The notes beneath the pieces are model-generated. The model did no database searches. It saw only the letters and a list, made by a program, of their open reading frames with translations, and was not told the DNA's origin. Shown in pieces: positions 44,744 to 56,615 of a stretch of DNA of 64,000 nucleotides (positions are counted from its first letter, which is position 1; each line of letters begins with the position of its first letter). This DNA is from Rutpela maculata (taxonomy: Eukaryota > Arthropoda > Insecta > Coleoptera > Cerambycidae), in assembly GCA_936432065.2 (NCBI GenBank), contig OW386293.2, positions 95,191,795 to 95,255,794 of the forward strand, written 5' to 3'. The translations under genes were made by a program, and so were the position numbers.

Positions 44744-45235
44744 ATGATAAGAATTCATAAAACTGAAAATCCGAACGAACATCCTTTCACAATTTTACCA
44801 TATGCAGTAATATGCTACAACAATTCAGTAAATAAAACACACGGTTTCACCCCATACGAACTTGTATTTGGGCATACGTCCAACAGACCACCTGAAACTT
44901 TATATAACCAAAAAGAGTTAATAACTAAATACGTTAGGGATTTAAACAACAGAATATCCCACTACTATAAAATAGCCCGTAGTCGAACGCAAGCTCAAAA
45001 GGAGAAAGCGAAAGTTCGCTTCGATAGAAATGTTCCCCAAAAACGACCCGAATACCAAATAGGTGACTTGGTTTACGTAAAAGAATCACAGATCAAAAAC
45101 AAATTGCAAAACAAATTTAACGGTCCTTTTAAAATAAAAGAAATTTTCCAAAATTCTGTTACCCTATTAAATCTTGAAACAAAACAAGAAACTAAAGTCA
45201 ATTTTGATAGAATGAAACCATATACTGAAAATTAA
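44744..45235 (+). pseudogene. Integrase C-terminal portion, separated by frameshift
   Basis: Continues pol in another frame. It contains the end of the catalytic core (PYAVICYNNSVNKTHGFTPY, ELVFGHTSNRP) and the C-terminal GPY/F-type module (KFNGPFKIKEIF), ending at the stop 45233-45235. The catalytic glutamate lies just upstream near 44713, next to the deletion and outside the pol frame above. The shift is one small lesion in an otherwise well-kept element. Confidence 0.85.
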
Positions 45236-45247
45236 ATTTATTTTCAG

Positions 45248-47087
45248 GTTTCTCCTGCTGTTCGGATCAGCACTCTGTCAATATAAAATTACCCCGATCA
45301 ATAACACTGTTGGTGTATACTACCACCAAGACACGGACATCGTGGTGACAAATGACAAATGGACTCTGCTAGTGCATAAAAACATTTCATCCCTCAAAAT
45401 AGCTTTTGACAAAAATCAAAATATTTTAGACAGAATCTTGTACACTCTCAATAATGGCGATCATAAGTCAATTATTTTTACGAGTGAAATTAAAACAGAC
45501 TTTAACCTTTTGACACAAATATCCAACTCTATAAAAATGAAATTTGACGAAATCTTTTCAGATACAAAAAGATATAGACGAGGAATACTTAACGGTATCG
45601 GTACAATATTCAAATCCATAACTGGAAACTTAGATGCTGAAGATGGCCAGTACTATACTAATTGTATAAATAAACTAAATAACGACGAACATCAATTGGA
45701 AAACTTAATCAAAAATCAAATTTCAGTTACAACTTCTGTTATTAAAAACTTCAACTCGACTATACAAAAATTACAAATTGACGAGGAAACGTTTAACAAA
45801 GATCTCGAAGAAATCGAACACACAATTCAAACCATGACTCAAGCTATCGAGGCTGCTCACATAAAACTAAAATTCATATACATTTCCGAACAACTAATGG
45901 CAAGCTATTTGTATATCGAAGATAATTTGAACGACATTTTGAATTCAATAACATTTGCCAGATTAGGAATAATTCACACTTCAATCATAACCCCTAATCA
46001 TTTGGTAACAGCATTACAAGAAATTTCACAGAGCTTACGAAGGAACAATTTGCCTCTCCCCATTAAATTATCGGCAGTTGCTAAGTATTTGGATATTATT
46101 GAATTACAAGCGTTTCAAATGGATTCTAACTTAGTATTTGTTTTAACAATACCACTTGTTGAACCCCAAAATTATAACACCTATCGCCTATATCCTATCC
46201 CGATACTTGATAACAGAACTGGTCTGCATCACATTTTATCTATTTCACAAAAGTATATCGCGAGAGACGATGATTCTCTAATGTACATACCTATACAAAA
46301 TTTGAAAGAATGCAAATCTCTTTATTTTGGAACCAAACTATGTTCGAACCTGTTTGCCTATCCTATCGACCAAAATGCCATATGTGAAGCCAGAATACTA
46401 AAACCGTTGCCGAAACTTCCAGAGAACTGTCAAACTTCCTTCATTATTAGTCAGGGATACAACGTACAAGAACTTGAAGACAACACATGGCTAGTGATTA
46501 ATTCCGAACCACTTCACATCACCATCAACTGTCCAAAGAGAGAATCCACGACAGAGTTAATCAACAAAAATTCCATCATCAAACTACAACCAGGATGTTA
46601 CGCCTATGCAGGCATTACTCGAATACAAGCCAGTGCCAAAGACTTCTCCGAAATTAAGGACAATTCACATCCTATCCAAATTCCTTTTGAATGCTGTAAT
46701 CACATGCCCGACAAAATCGAAATTCCAAAATTAAAACCACTCAAATTAAACAATCTCGACGTAGAAGATCTAGATATTGCAAAAACCAAATTGGACCAAT
46801 ATTCCAAAGACCTGGATGACCTCATAAATGAGCCTTTTGTGACCAAACACGTATCTTGGTTCACGTATTTCATAATCACTCTCATCATCCTGTTAGTTGT
46901 ACTTTACATAACTTGTAAATGCAGAAGAAGAAGATGTAGAGCATTGCGAATCCAACCCTCAACGGACAACCCTCCTTCACCTCCTTCAGAGCGAAGCAGA
47001 GTTTTTACCAAATTCCCTAGATTGATCCCTCCAAGAAAGCGACCCGGTATTAAACCTCAAGAAGAAGAGGACATCGAGTTAACATAG
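45248..47087 (+). CDS. env: Env glycoprotein of the gypsy element, main exon
   Basis: A baculovirus-F-like envelope protein, the membrane-fusion protein that distinguishes errantiviruses from plain gypsy elements. The acceptor TTATTTTCAG ends at 45247 and the open frame starts immediately, with a hydrophobic run (signal-peptide-like) before the mature part. A furin-type RYRRG site lies near 45572-45585, followed by a Gly/Ile-containing stretch expected to be the fusion peptide. Coiled-coil-like heptads follow (about 45660-45900). A single membrane span lies at about 46860-46910 (FIITLIILLVVLYIT), then a basic cytoplasmic tail rich in Arg and Cys. With the leader exon the product is about 618 residues. 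No stop or frameshift was found, so env is better preserved than integrase. Confidence 0.88.
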
Positions 47088-47321
47088 ACTTTCATATGTG
47101 GAGTTTTACCCTTGTCTATTAATTTAGACCATTGTATTTTATTCTTATCACATTTATGTAATGTACTACTCGCTTATTATTATTATCATTTACCAATTTT
47201 AACTTTTATGTATCTTATTATTTTGCTTTGTATTCATTCAACATTGTTTCAATTTATTTTGCATTATATTCATTTAACGTTTCTAACAATTTTCAAAAGT
47301 TGCTGCATAACATCAACTTTT

Positions 47322-47336
47322 TATTAAGGGGGAAGT
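47322..47336 (+). other. Polypurine tract
   Basis: TATTAAGGGGGAAGT directly before the 3' LTR; the purine run is the expected plus-strand primer. Confidence 0.85.
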
Positions 47337-47695
47337 TGTTATATAAAATTATACGCTTATTACCAAGACTTAGCCATAACAAACCTTCACAGGTATATCA
47401 TATTACATGATAACGACTTCTCTTATTAATCGCTTATCTTAGAGATATTATGTTTCACCTTTGTTTCTCACATTTTATGATGATTGTCGAATTGCATTTC
47501 CTTTGTTCTATATTTTGCTTACTCAGGTTCTGAATGTTATAAATACGACTAGACATGCTTTCTAAAGTCAGTTATTAAACTCAGTTAGAATGCAACACTT
47601 CTAATTTATTATTATATTCCTTCTCCAAGAGCCAACGTTGGCTCCATGTAACTAAATAAACGTTTTTAAAAAGTCATTCATGTGAACCGTGATCT

Positions 47696-47699
<4 letters not shown>
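47337..47699 (+). repeat. 3' LTR
   Basis: Matches the 5' LTR over 363 bases with about four substitutions and two compensating 4-base indels. AATAAA lies at 47655-47660. It ends TAACA against the (AT)n tract. Confidence 0.93.

Positions 47700-47781
<82 letters not shown>
47700..47781. repeat. (AT)n microsatellite at the gypsy insertion site
   Basis: About 41 AT repeats directly after the 3' LTR. Only about ten bases of AT repeat precede the 5' LTR at 39140-39149. Confidence 0.95.
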
Positions 47782-47783
<2 letters not shown>

Positions 47784-47999
47784 GAGGAGAGCATAAGCAT
47801 TATTACAGTTCCCTCCCCTAAATAGTGTGTTTCATCCCCTAGGACGTCGTTTCCACTCCCATTTTTAGGTTTTCTAGATTATCTCGGGAACGGTGCAATT
47901 TGTGATAAAAAACCTGTATACAAAATTATTCCTTATAAAACACTTTTTTTTCTAAAATTAATAATACTTTGGTAAATCAGTCGCAAGGTCATATAATTC

Positions 48000-48594
48000 G
48001 CCAATATCCGTATGGCTACTTCCAAAAAAGGGGCGTTTAATAATGTTTACAACGCTTACGTTAGTTACATAAGAAAACATTACGGTAATAGAGTAACTGT
48101 CGTGCTCAATGTTTATTTGGATAATGCAAACAGTATGAAGAGCCTAGAACGACAAAGGCGGTACAGCAAAGAACCTGTCCTGAAATTATATTTGATGAAG
48201 ACACTGGTATTTCTGAAACTCAGCAAAAGAAAAGTCTAGACGTATACAGATTCATGTCTTTTAACAAACTTGTTGGTAACGCGAACAAAACTGTAATGTT
48301 ATCAAAATTATCATCCATTTCTGCTGCTGCTCGACAACACTCACATCGCGTTTTTTACCAAATTCAAATCTGGATGGTGGATGGAAAAAAAGTCGACGGT
48401 ATATTAACCCCAATTATGACAACGAAAGAACCAGATATCCCGAATCTGTTTTAACACTAATTTCTCGTTCATGCAAATTAGGGTGCGAAAACAGGTGCAG
48501 TTGCAGAAGAACATTACGTTGCTCCACAATGTGTTACCATTGCCATGGACAAGCATGCATGAATGTCGAATCTATGGAAAAGGACGAAGATTAA
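48000..48594 (+). pseudogene. Nuclease-CXC protein remnant, copy 3
   Basis: Three fragments in different frames. The first (48012-48150) has VYNAYVSYIRKHYGNRVTVV and SLERQRR, corresponding to the region of a VVFDGY...S-K..E..RR block in relatives and to the XPG N-terminal block, although the VFDG word itself is degraded. The second (48254-48375) has LSSISAAARQHSHRVFYQIQ, a block shared with copies 4 and 5. The third (48454-48594) has CKLGCENRCSCRRTLRCSTM then CYHCHGQACMN, a CXC-type cysteine array. The catalytic middle is deleted. A tandem GCTGAAACCGAAT-box array starts directly after it. Confidence 0.65.
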
Positions 48595-48639
48595 TTAACG
48601 TAGGTAACCTTCAAATAACAGCCACACACACAAAAAAAG

Positions 48640-48950
48640 TGGTTTGGCCTGCGGACCAGACCAGTGTATCCTTATGTATTTGGACCCACTGAAACCGAAT
48701 CCGAAGTCAGAATTGTCAGATTGTTTCTTTTTTCACCCCCAACTCCAAAAAAAACAGCCCCCCCCCCCCCCAAAAAAAAAGTGGTCTGGCCTGTAGATAA
48801 TACCAGTGTATCCTTATGTATTTTGTGCCTCTGAAACCGAATCTGAAGTCAGAATTGTCAGATGCGCTTGTTTTTCATCCCTGATCCCAAAAAACATCCC
48901 CAAAATAAAAAGAAAGTAGTCTGGCCGGCCGACCATATAGTACAGTACCT
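48640..48950. repeat. Tandem array with GCTGAAACCGAAT-type box, left of composite
   Basis: Two to three units equivalent to those at 15160-15725, with CCTGCGGACCAGACCAGTGT and CTGAAACCGAATCYGAAGTC. It abuts the remnant of nuclease-CXC copy 3. Confidence 0.85.
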
Positions 48951-50419
48951 AGAGGTAAAAAATATGCAAAAACTTCGGAATAATGTCATATTGAACGGAT
49001 TTCGTTCATTTTTGGCAGTATAATAGTAAATGTTTCACAGAAAAGTTTCTATATTGTGCGGGGGCTTGCTAATTTATGGGATGCCACCTCCTCTCAGGGC
49101 ACTTAAAAAAAATATGTATATTTATTGGAGCTGAAGTAGAATCAAATTTTAAGAAGAAAAGGTTATATGCAATTTTTCACATAAATTGAAAGTTTTTATG
49201 TTATAACGACTTCGAAATTGCGATTTTAGCTTAAAAAAAAGGTATTTCCAAACGGCTTTCGTCAAGTATCTCGAAAAGTATTATAGTAGAGTAAAATCTG
49301 GAAGTAAAGTCGCTTAGTTTTCGAGAAAAAAAAAACCGGCGTAGAACCAAACCAGACTTAGTGGGATTCTTTAGTAAGATAATCGTGTACACGAAATCGT
49401 TTTTTACGACATTTTTCGGTGGTCGAGAACTTTTTTATTTCGGAAAAACTCAAAAAAATAGATTTTTAATGAAATATGTTTTTTAACGTCTCCACCGCTA
49501 TATCTCTGAAAATATTTGTGCTATCAAGCTATTTTTTTTTTTAGATTAAAGTAGACACAATAGCGCTTCGAACAACGTCCCACGTGAACCCGATTTATTT
49601 TTTTTTAAGTTGGTAAAATAATAGGAAACTCAAACTTGTTATTTTCAGTAACGTAATTTTAGGCAATCGAGAAAAAAGTTTATTTATGAAAATTTGTATA
49701 TACATGCTGCGTACAAATTGAAGCCAATAGTTGAAAAAAGTTTTTAGGATAAAAATTTTTCAAGTCCCGTTGATAGTATTGAGTCAGCGATTTTTTTTTA
49801 ACGGGCCAAAGTCATATTCTTACGCGCTCGGCTGTAGCAAGCCTACCGACTGCAACGATCTGACGGTTCCGGTCGGGGTATATGTAGTAGTAGTGATCAA
49901 AAGATCTAGGGGATCAATATTATTGTTCAATATTTCATATATTGTACAGTAGTATTGATCATATGTTGTTAATATTAAGAAATTGTATAATAAATATTAA
50001 ATAGTCTCCTTTTAATAATAAAAAGACAGGTGGTAGTAGTACAGTACCTAGAGGTAAAAAAAACTTCGAAGTAATGTCATATTGAACGGATTTCGTTCAT
50101 TTTTGGCAGTATAATAGTAAATGTTTCACAGAAAAGTTTCTATATTGAGCGGGGGCTTGTTAATTTATAGGGGGTGGATGCCACCCCCTTTGAGGGGGCG
50201 GCACTTAAAAAATATATGAAGTACAATCATATTTTAAGAAGAAAAGGTTCTATGCAATTTTTCACATAAATTGAAGTTTTTAAGTTATAACGACTTCAAA
50301 ATTGCGATTTTAGCTTAAAAAAAGGTATTTCTAAACGGCTTTCGTCAAGTATCTCAAAAAGTATTACTTTATCGAAAAAACGTTATAGACCAATTACAGA
50401 AAGTACAAACTGGGAATTA

Positions 50420-51125
50420 ATTATATTACTTCCACGTCCAGTGGAAGTATAGTAACGACAAAAAAATTTTTAAAAATTTTTATTGTCCAAATAGGCTTAA
50501 AATGTCATGAAACGTCGAGATTTTAAGTTTGAGCGAAATGTCTGTCTGTCTGTCGGTCTGTCTGTAACTTTTTTTGTGCGCACGTTTACTCTGGAACCGT
50601 TTAAGATATTGACTTGAAATTTGGTACACATATGTACTTTAACGAGATCTAGAACTAGATTATATTTTCATCTTGTTCCGTCGAAGGGTTGGGGGGTAAA
50701 TTGGGGTAAATTTGGGGTAAATAGGTCAATCAAGCAGGTAAGAGTCCATAAAATTGGTATTTAGTATATACAAGAGAAGCTAAGGTCTCAAAAATATTTT
50801 TGGCATTAGCCACCCCCATTACCACCCCCACCCCCGTATTAAAGGGGATGAAAAAAAATTGTGATTTAGTGTATGTACAGGAACCAGAAACCTCAAAATA
50901 TTTTTTTACTTCATCCACCCCCCACTATCACCCCTCTATCACCACCCCCCACCCCACTACCGATGTGGGGTATCGTTTTTTGGGTTTTTGGGGTAGAGGA
51001 TTTCAAATATTATATTATTAAAGTTCCATAGACAATTATTTTCACATACAAAGTTTTTTCGTTGTGAGTGACTTGGATAGAGAATCTGGATGTGGAAGTA
51101 GTGATTCCTTGGGCAGCGGTTTTTT
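50420..51125. repeat. Dispersed TACTTCCAC repeat, copy B
   Basis: Nearly identical to 26797-27460, with short insertions (for example CCGTTTAAG after 50590). Confidence 0.85.
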
Positions 51126-51129
51126 TTGT

Positions 51130-53830
51130 TTATTGATGTAGGATTAATAATTTCGGAGATATTTAAGTTTACATTTGGCATAAGTGTTCGTAAGATAACT
51201 ATTTAGAGTGAGAGTTAAATATCTCAGAAACTGTGACTAATACACAATAATAGGTTATTAATTAAGCTCTTAACTATTTTTTTATTTGTTTATGTAGCAA
51301 AAAAAACAAAGAAGTTATGACCGAAGCAATGTCTGTCTACACATTATTTTAATAACAACGTCGCCATTTTGTTACTGTAATTAGCCAGTAATTAAAAAAA
51401 AAATTAATTTCAAACACGGTTTCTCATTAATATACAGCATGACGTAGATGCTCAAATTTTTTGGTTCGTATACAGCACTTGCTTTAGAAAAAATACAGTT
51501 TAAACTATAAAGGTATTTTCGATAAAACGTATTTTTTTTCCTATTCCAAATATCTCAATAAATATTAGTTTTGTTCAAAAATGTGTAGAGATCAAAAATA
51601 AAGCTCATAAACTAATAATAATGAATTTCGCTTGTTTATTTATTTACATAGATTTAATAGTTTCGGAGATATGAGTTTACAAATGGCATCCGAACGTTCA
51701 TAAGACGAAAAATGCAGTTTAAATGTTAAATACCTCAGAAATTGTGACGCATGCTAAGAAAGGAAATTAAAGACAATTAATTGCGCTTTCAAATTATTTT
51801 TTACTCGTTTTGTTACTCTAATTAGCCAATAATCTAAAAAAATTATCTCAAATACAGTTTTTCGTTAAAATGTAGCATTACCTAAATGCTCAAATTCTTT
51901 TTTGTTCATTTAAAGCACTTGCTTTAGAAAAAAATGCATTTTAAACTTTAAAGGTAATTTCGAAACCCTTGGATACCAAATATAAACTTAAATATTTCCG
52001 AAATTATTAATCCTACATCAATAAACAAAAAATATAATTAATTCCCAATTTGTATGGTGCTTTCTGTAATTGGTCTATAACATTTTTTCGATAAAGTAAT
52101 ACTTTTCGAGATACTTGACGAAAGCCGTTTGAAAATACCTTTTTTAAAAGCTTTTATTTTAAGCTAAAATCGCAATTTTGAAGTCGTTATAACTTAAAAA
52201 CTATCAATTTATGTGAAAAATTGCATGGAACCTTTTCTTCTTAAAATTTGATTCTATTTCAGCTCCAATAAATATATATATTTTTTGAGTGCCACCCCCT
52301 GAAAGGGGGTGGCACATTTTTCTGAATGATATCTAATTTTTCAGATGACAGTAAGCAACTCCACCCCAACCTAGAATGCCATATATTAATCTAGATTCAA
52401 TTAACGCTATTTCTACGCGACTAATCTGACCAACCTGCATGCGAGGTGAATTAATTGCGTCCCAATGTCGCGTTTAGCGTTGATAAAAAAAATCGCTGTT
52501 GCCAAACGGTACACTTTAGGCAAAAACATATTTTTTCAAAAACTTTTGTGATTATTAGGCTTTATTTTCTTCGCTGCATGTATGCAAATATCTTCAAAAA
52601 TAAAAAAGTTTATCGATTGGTGAAAATTTCAATACACAAAATATGTATTTTTAGTTTATTTGATTTTTAGAAAAATGAAAGTGCGAATTGTGCCCAAACC
52701 GTTTATATTGGTAAAAGCGCTACAGTGTGTGCTTTAATTTGACACAAAACAATTTTCTTTAAAAATACATTTTTTTCACTTTTTATTGATTTAAAAAGTT
52801 CGAGACCACAAAAAAATGTCGTAAAACATGATTTCATATGCCCGGTGACATACTCAAAGGAACCCAATATGTTTGAACTGGTTCTACGTCAAAAAAAAAA
52901 AACGATACGATAGACTTAAGAAATCGCTGCTCTATTACTTTATCGAAAAAATTACAAACTGAGAATTAATTATATTTGTTGTTTATTGATGTAGGATTAA
53001 TAATTTCAGAGATATTTAAGTTTACATTTGGCATCCAAGCATTCATAAGATAATTATTTAGAGTGAGAGTTAAATACCTCAGAAACTGTGACACCTACCT
53101 CAAGGATGCTAATAGGTAGAATAATTGTAATGTGCGTCTACACATTTTTTTAATAACAACGTCGCCATTTTGTTACTGTAATTAGCCAGTAATTAAAAAA
53201 AAGGTATTTTAAACACTGTTTCTCATTAATATATAGCATGACGTAGATGCTCAAATTTTTGGTTTGTCTAGAAAAAAATACAGTTTAAACTATAAAGGTA
53301 TTTTCGATAAAACGTATTTTTTTTCCTTTTCCAAATATCTCAATAAATATTAGTTTTATTGAAAAATAGGTAGAGACCAAAAATAAAGCTCATAAACTGA
53401 TAATGAATTTCGCTTGTTTATTTATTTACTTATATTTAATAGTTTCGGAGATATGAAAGTTTACAAATGGTGTCCGAACGTTTATAAGACGAAAAATGCA
53501 ATTTAAATGTTAAATATCTCAGAAATTGTGACACCTACGTCACGCATGCTAAGAAGTGAAATTAAAGACAATTAATTGCACTTTCAAATTATTTTTTACT
53601 CGTTCATGTAGCATCAGAAATAAAGAAGTTATGACGGAAAAATGTGCGTATTTATATTTTTTTATATAAAAAGGTGGCCATTTTGTTACTCTAATTAGCC
53701 AGTAATTTAAAAAAATTATCTCAAATACAGTTTTCCGTTAAGATGTAGCATTACCTAGACGCTCAAATTTTTTTGCTCATTTAAAGCACTTGCTTTAGAA
53801 AAAAATTTTAAACTTTAAACAAAATAAATA
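51130..53830. repeat. Roughly 550-bp tandem units (TTTCGGAGATAT family)
   Basis: Units at about 51130-51690, 51690-51990, 53000-53520 and 53520-53830 share GTTAAATATCTCAGAAA, GCCATTTTGTTACT, TTAGCCAGTAAT and AGCACTTGCTTTAGAAAAAA in order. They are interrupted at about 52000-52980 by inverted copies of the composite's ends. Confidence 0.7.
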
Positions 53831-54240
53831 AACAAAAAATATAATTAATTCCCAGTTTGTACTTGGTCTATAACCAGTTTGTAATTGGTCTATAACATTT
53901 TTTCGAAAAAGTAATACTTTTCGAGATACTTGACGAAAGCCGTTTGGAAATACCTTTTTTTTTAAGATAAAATCGCAATTTTGAAGTCGTTATAACTTAA
54001 AAACTATCAATTTATGTGAAAAATTGCATAGAACGTTTTCTTATTAAAATTTGATTCTATTTCAGCTCCAATAAATATATATATTTTTTAATCCCTGAGA
54101 GGGATGGCATCCGCCCCCCTATAAATTAGCAAGCCCCCGCACAATATAGAAACTTTTACTATTATACTGCCAAAAATGAATGAAATCCGTTCAATATGAC
54201 ATTATTCCGAAGTTTAAACCTCTAGTTACTGTACTAATAA

Positions 54241-54640
54241 CAATGTGTCCATATGTATTTGAACTCGCTGAAACCGAATCCGAAGTCAGAATTTTCCGAT
54301 TGGCTCGTTTTGGACCTCCAATTCCAAAAAACACTCCCAAAACAAACAAAAAAGTGGTCTGGCCTGTGGACCATATCTGTGTATCCTTATGTATTTGGAG
54401 CCGTTGAAACCGAATCCGTAGTCAGAATAGTCAGATTCGCTCGTTTTTCACCTTTAACCCCAAAAAACACCCCCAAAACAAAAAAAAGTGGACCAGACCA
54501 GTGTATACTTACCAAATAAGGATGCACTGCCACTGGTATGGTCCTACGGACAGACCATTTTTGGGGGTTAGGGTTGAAAAATGAACCAATCTGACAATTT
54601 CGACTTCGGATTTGGTTTCAACGGGTCCAATAGTTAGGAG
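54241..54640. repeat. Tandem array with GCTGAAACCGAAT box, right of composite
   Basis: About three units, the last in reverse orientation and complementary to 15180-15370. It continues the array interrupted at 48950. Confidence 0.85.
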
Positions 54641-55364
54641 GTAAACATACTAAAAGTCCCCGCTTCTAGCCCCGTCGCTTCAGGGCGGGGAGGGGGATGG
54701 AAAGTTTCCTTTTTTCGATTCTTCGCTTATAACTCGGAAACGATGCATCGTATGGAAAAAGGTAATTTGTGCAAAATTAAACATAATTAAATTTCCCGTA
54801 AGAATGTCTATATTCATCAATATGTGTTATAGTTTACGACGTATTCGCCAGTCAAAATAGATAATTAATAAATGAATTAATTAGGTACTTTGAATATTTC
54901 TATCAAAGCGGTTTACCGCGGTCTGCTAATAAATCAGTCACAGACAAAACAATCTTTATGTTAAAACATTCGACGTATTTACTACGTAATAACGAAATCT
55001 ATACATTTCCTTAAATATACACTTAAAATGAAGACACCCTTATAATATGTTTTTTTTCGATCTGAATCAAACTGATGCCCATTTTCCGGTTTAGCCCGGG
55101 AAAACGTTAATTCTGGCGGAAAATTTCTCCAGAACTTTTGCATTTTTTGTTTTATTACAAATAAAACAAAAACAGTTTAACTAAAATTTAACATGTTCCT
55201 GGGCTCCCATATGTTTGCAAATAGAGGCTATGAAATTAAAGCTCATTTTTTAGGTGCTTACATTTTTTGTTTTATTACAAATAAAACGAAAACAGTTTAA
55301 CTAAAATTTAAACATGTTCCTGGGCTCTCATATGTTTGCAAATAGAGACTATGGAATTAAAGCT
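54641..55364. other. Intronic stretch with a short tandem duplication
   Basis: About 120 bases beginning CATTTTTTGTTTTATTACAA occur twice in a row at 55140 and 55260. No gene was seen. Confidence 0.55.
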
Positions 55365-55494
55365 CTAGTTCACTCAAATTAGGAAAATAGCGGAGAAAAA
55401 TTCTGAACAGCAGTTTCTCTGCATAGGAAGTAAGTATTCAACTTTTAGAACAAGGTTCTGCTTATGCGCAGAAAAAAAAAAGAAATGATTTTTT

Positions 55495-55573
<79 letters not shown>

Positions 55574-56615
55574 GTTTTTTCGTGTTTTTTTTTCATTTAG
55601 ACGTATATATATCTCGAAAAGTGCGCGTTTTCAAGGCTAAACGAACATAGGTAAACATGTTCAGAATACGACTTCCTATAAAAAAGGTTCTATACATTTT
55701 TCCGATTATCACATTGGCTTTTCCGGAAAAGCGACTTGAAAAATATATATACATATATGTTTTTTTCGTGTATTTTTTATTTTGAATGCAAATATCTCGA
55801 AAAGCGCGCGATTTTAGGGCCAAATGAAAATAAGTAAACTTGTTCAGAATGAGATTTCTTGCAAAAAAGCTCCTATACATTTTTCCGATTATCCCATTAG
55901 TTTTTCAGGAAAAACTTCTTGAAGAATATATATATTTGCTTTTTCGTGTTTTTATTTTTCATTTTGACGTATATATCTCTCAAATATATAGGAACCTTTT
56001 TTTGTAGGAAATCACAATCTGAACAGTTTAGTAATGTTCATCAGCCTTAAAAATGCGTACTTTCTGAGATATATACGTCCAAATGAAAAAAAAAAAATTA
56101 CGAAAAAGCAAATGAAGAATATATATTCTTCAAGAAGCTTTTCCGGAAAAATCAATGGGATAATCGAAAAATGTATACGAGCTTTTTTGTAGAAAATCTT
56201 ATTCTAAATAAGTTTATTTATGTTCATTTAGCCCTAAAATCGCGTCTTTTTCGAGATATTTACATTCAAAATTAAAAAACACAGATATAATTTTCAAGTC
56301 GCTTTTCCGGAAAAATCAATGGGATAATCGGGAAAATGTATAGAGCCTTTTTTGTAAGAAATCGTATTCTGAACACGTTTACTTATGTTCATTTAGCCTT
56401 AAAAAACGGGTACTTTTCGAGATATGAAAGTCTAAATGAAAAAAAACACGAAAAAACGTATATATATATGTATATATCTCAAAAATCATGTCTTTTCTTT
56501 TCTGCGCATAAGCAAAAAAATGTTCTAAAAGTTGAGTACTTACTATCTATGCAAAGAAACTGCTGTTCAAAATCTTTCTTTAAAACGGCGTTTTTTTTTC
56601 CTAATTTGAGTGGAC
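55365..56615. repeat. Palindrome built of roughly 180-bp units with AT microsatellite, 1.25 kb
   Basis: Outer arms TCACTCAAATTAGGAAA and its complement, then TTCTGCTTATGCGCAGAAA and its complement. Inside, five to six units share TATATATCTCGAAAAG, GTAAACATGTTCAGAAT and TTTTTCCGATTATCCCATT, inverted across about 56020. The (AT)n tract 55496-55570 sits near the left end. The 95- and 111-codon frames at 55593 and 56336 lie in the units and are not genes. Confidence 0.8.

Larger units (their letters stand above)
39150..47699 (+). mobile_element. Env-bearing Ty3/gypsy LTR element (errantivirus type), 8.55 kb
   Basis: Structure in order: 363-bp LTR, tRNA-Ser-type primer site, leader with a strong splice donor, gag, pol (protease, RT, RNase H, integrase), env, polypurine tract, 363-bp LTR. 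The tRNA-Ser primer site and insertion in a TA-rich tract fit the 17.6/297 branch of insect errantiviruses. It lies in sense orientation in intron 6 of the GDH paralogue. Flanks are (AT)n, so the target duplication (expected four bases such as ATAT) cannot be delimited. LTRs differ by about four substitutions and two 4-base indels, so insertion is recent, but integrase is frameshifted. Confidence 0.93.
48951..54240. mobile_element. Composite inverted-repeat element inserted in the tandem array
   Basis: The left end AGTACAGTACCTAGAGGT with AATGTCATATTGAACGGATT is repeated directly at 50037 and in reverse complement at 54100-54235. Further pairs, such as CGGCTTTCGTCAAGTATCTC, occur at 49255 and 50340 and inverted at 52100 and 53925. 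The arrangement suggests one foldback element inserted into another. Between them lie the dispersed TACTTCCAC repeat and roughly 550-bp tandem units. Array units continue beyond both ends, so the insertion split the array. No coding sequence is recognisable. Confidence 0.75.
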
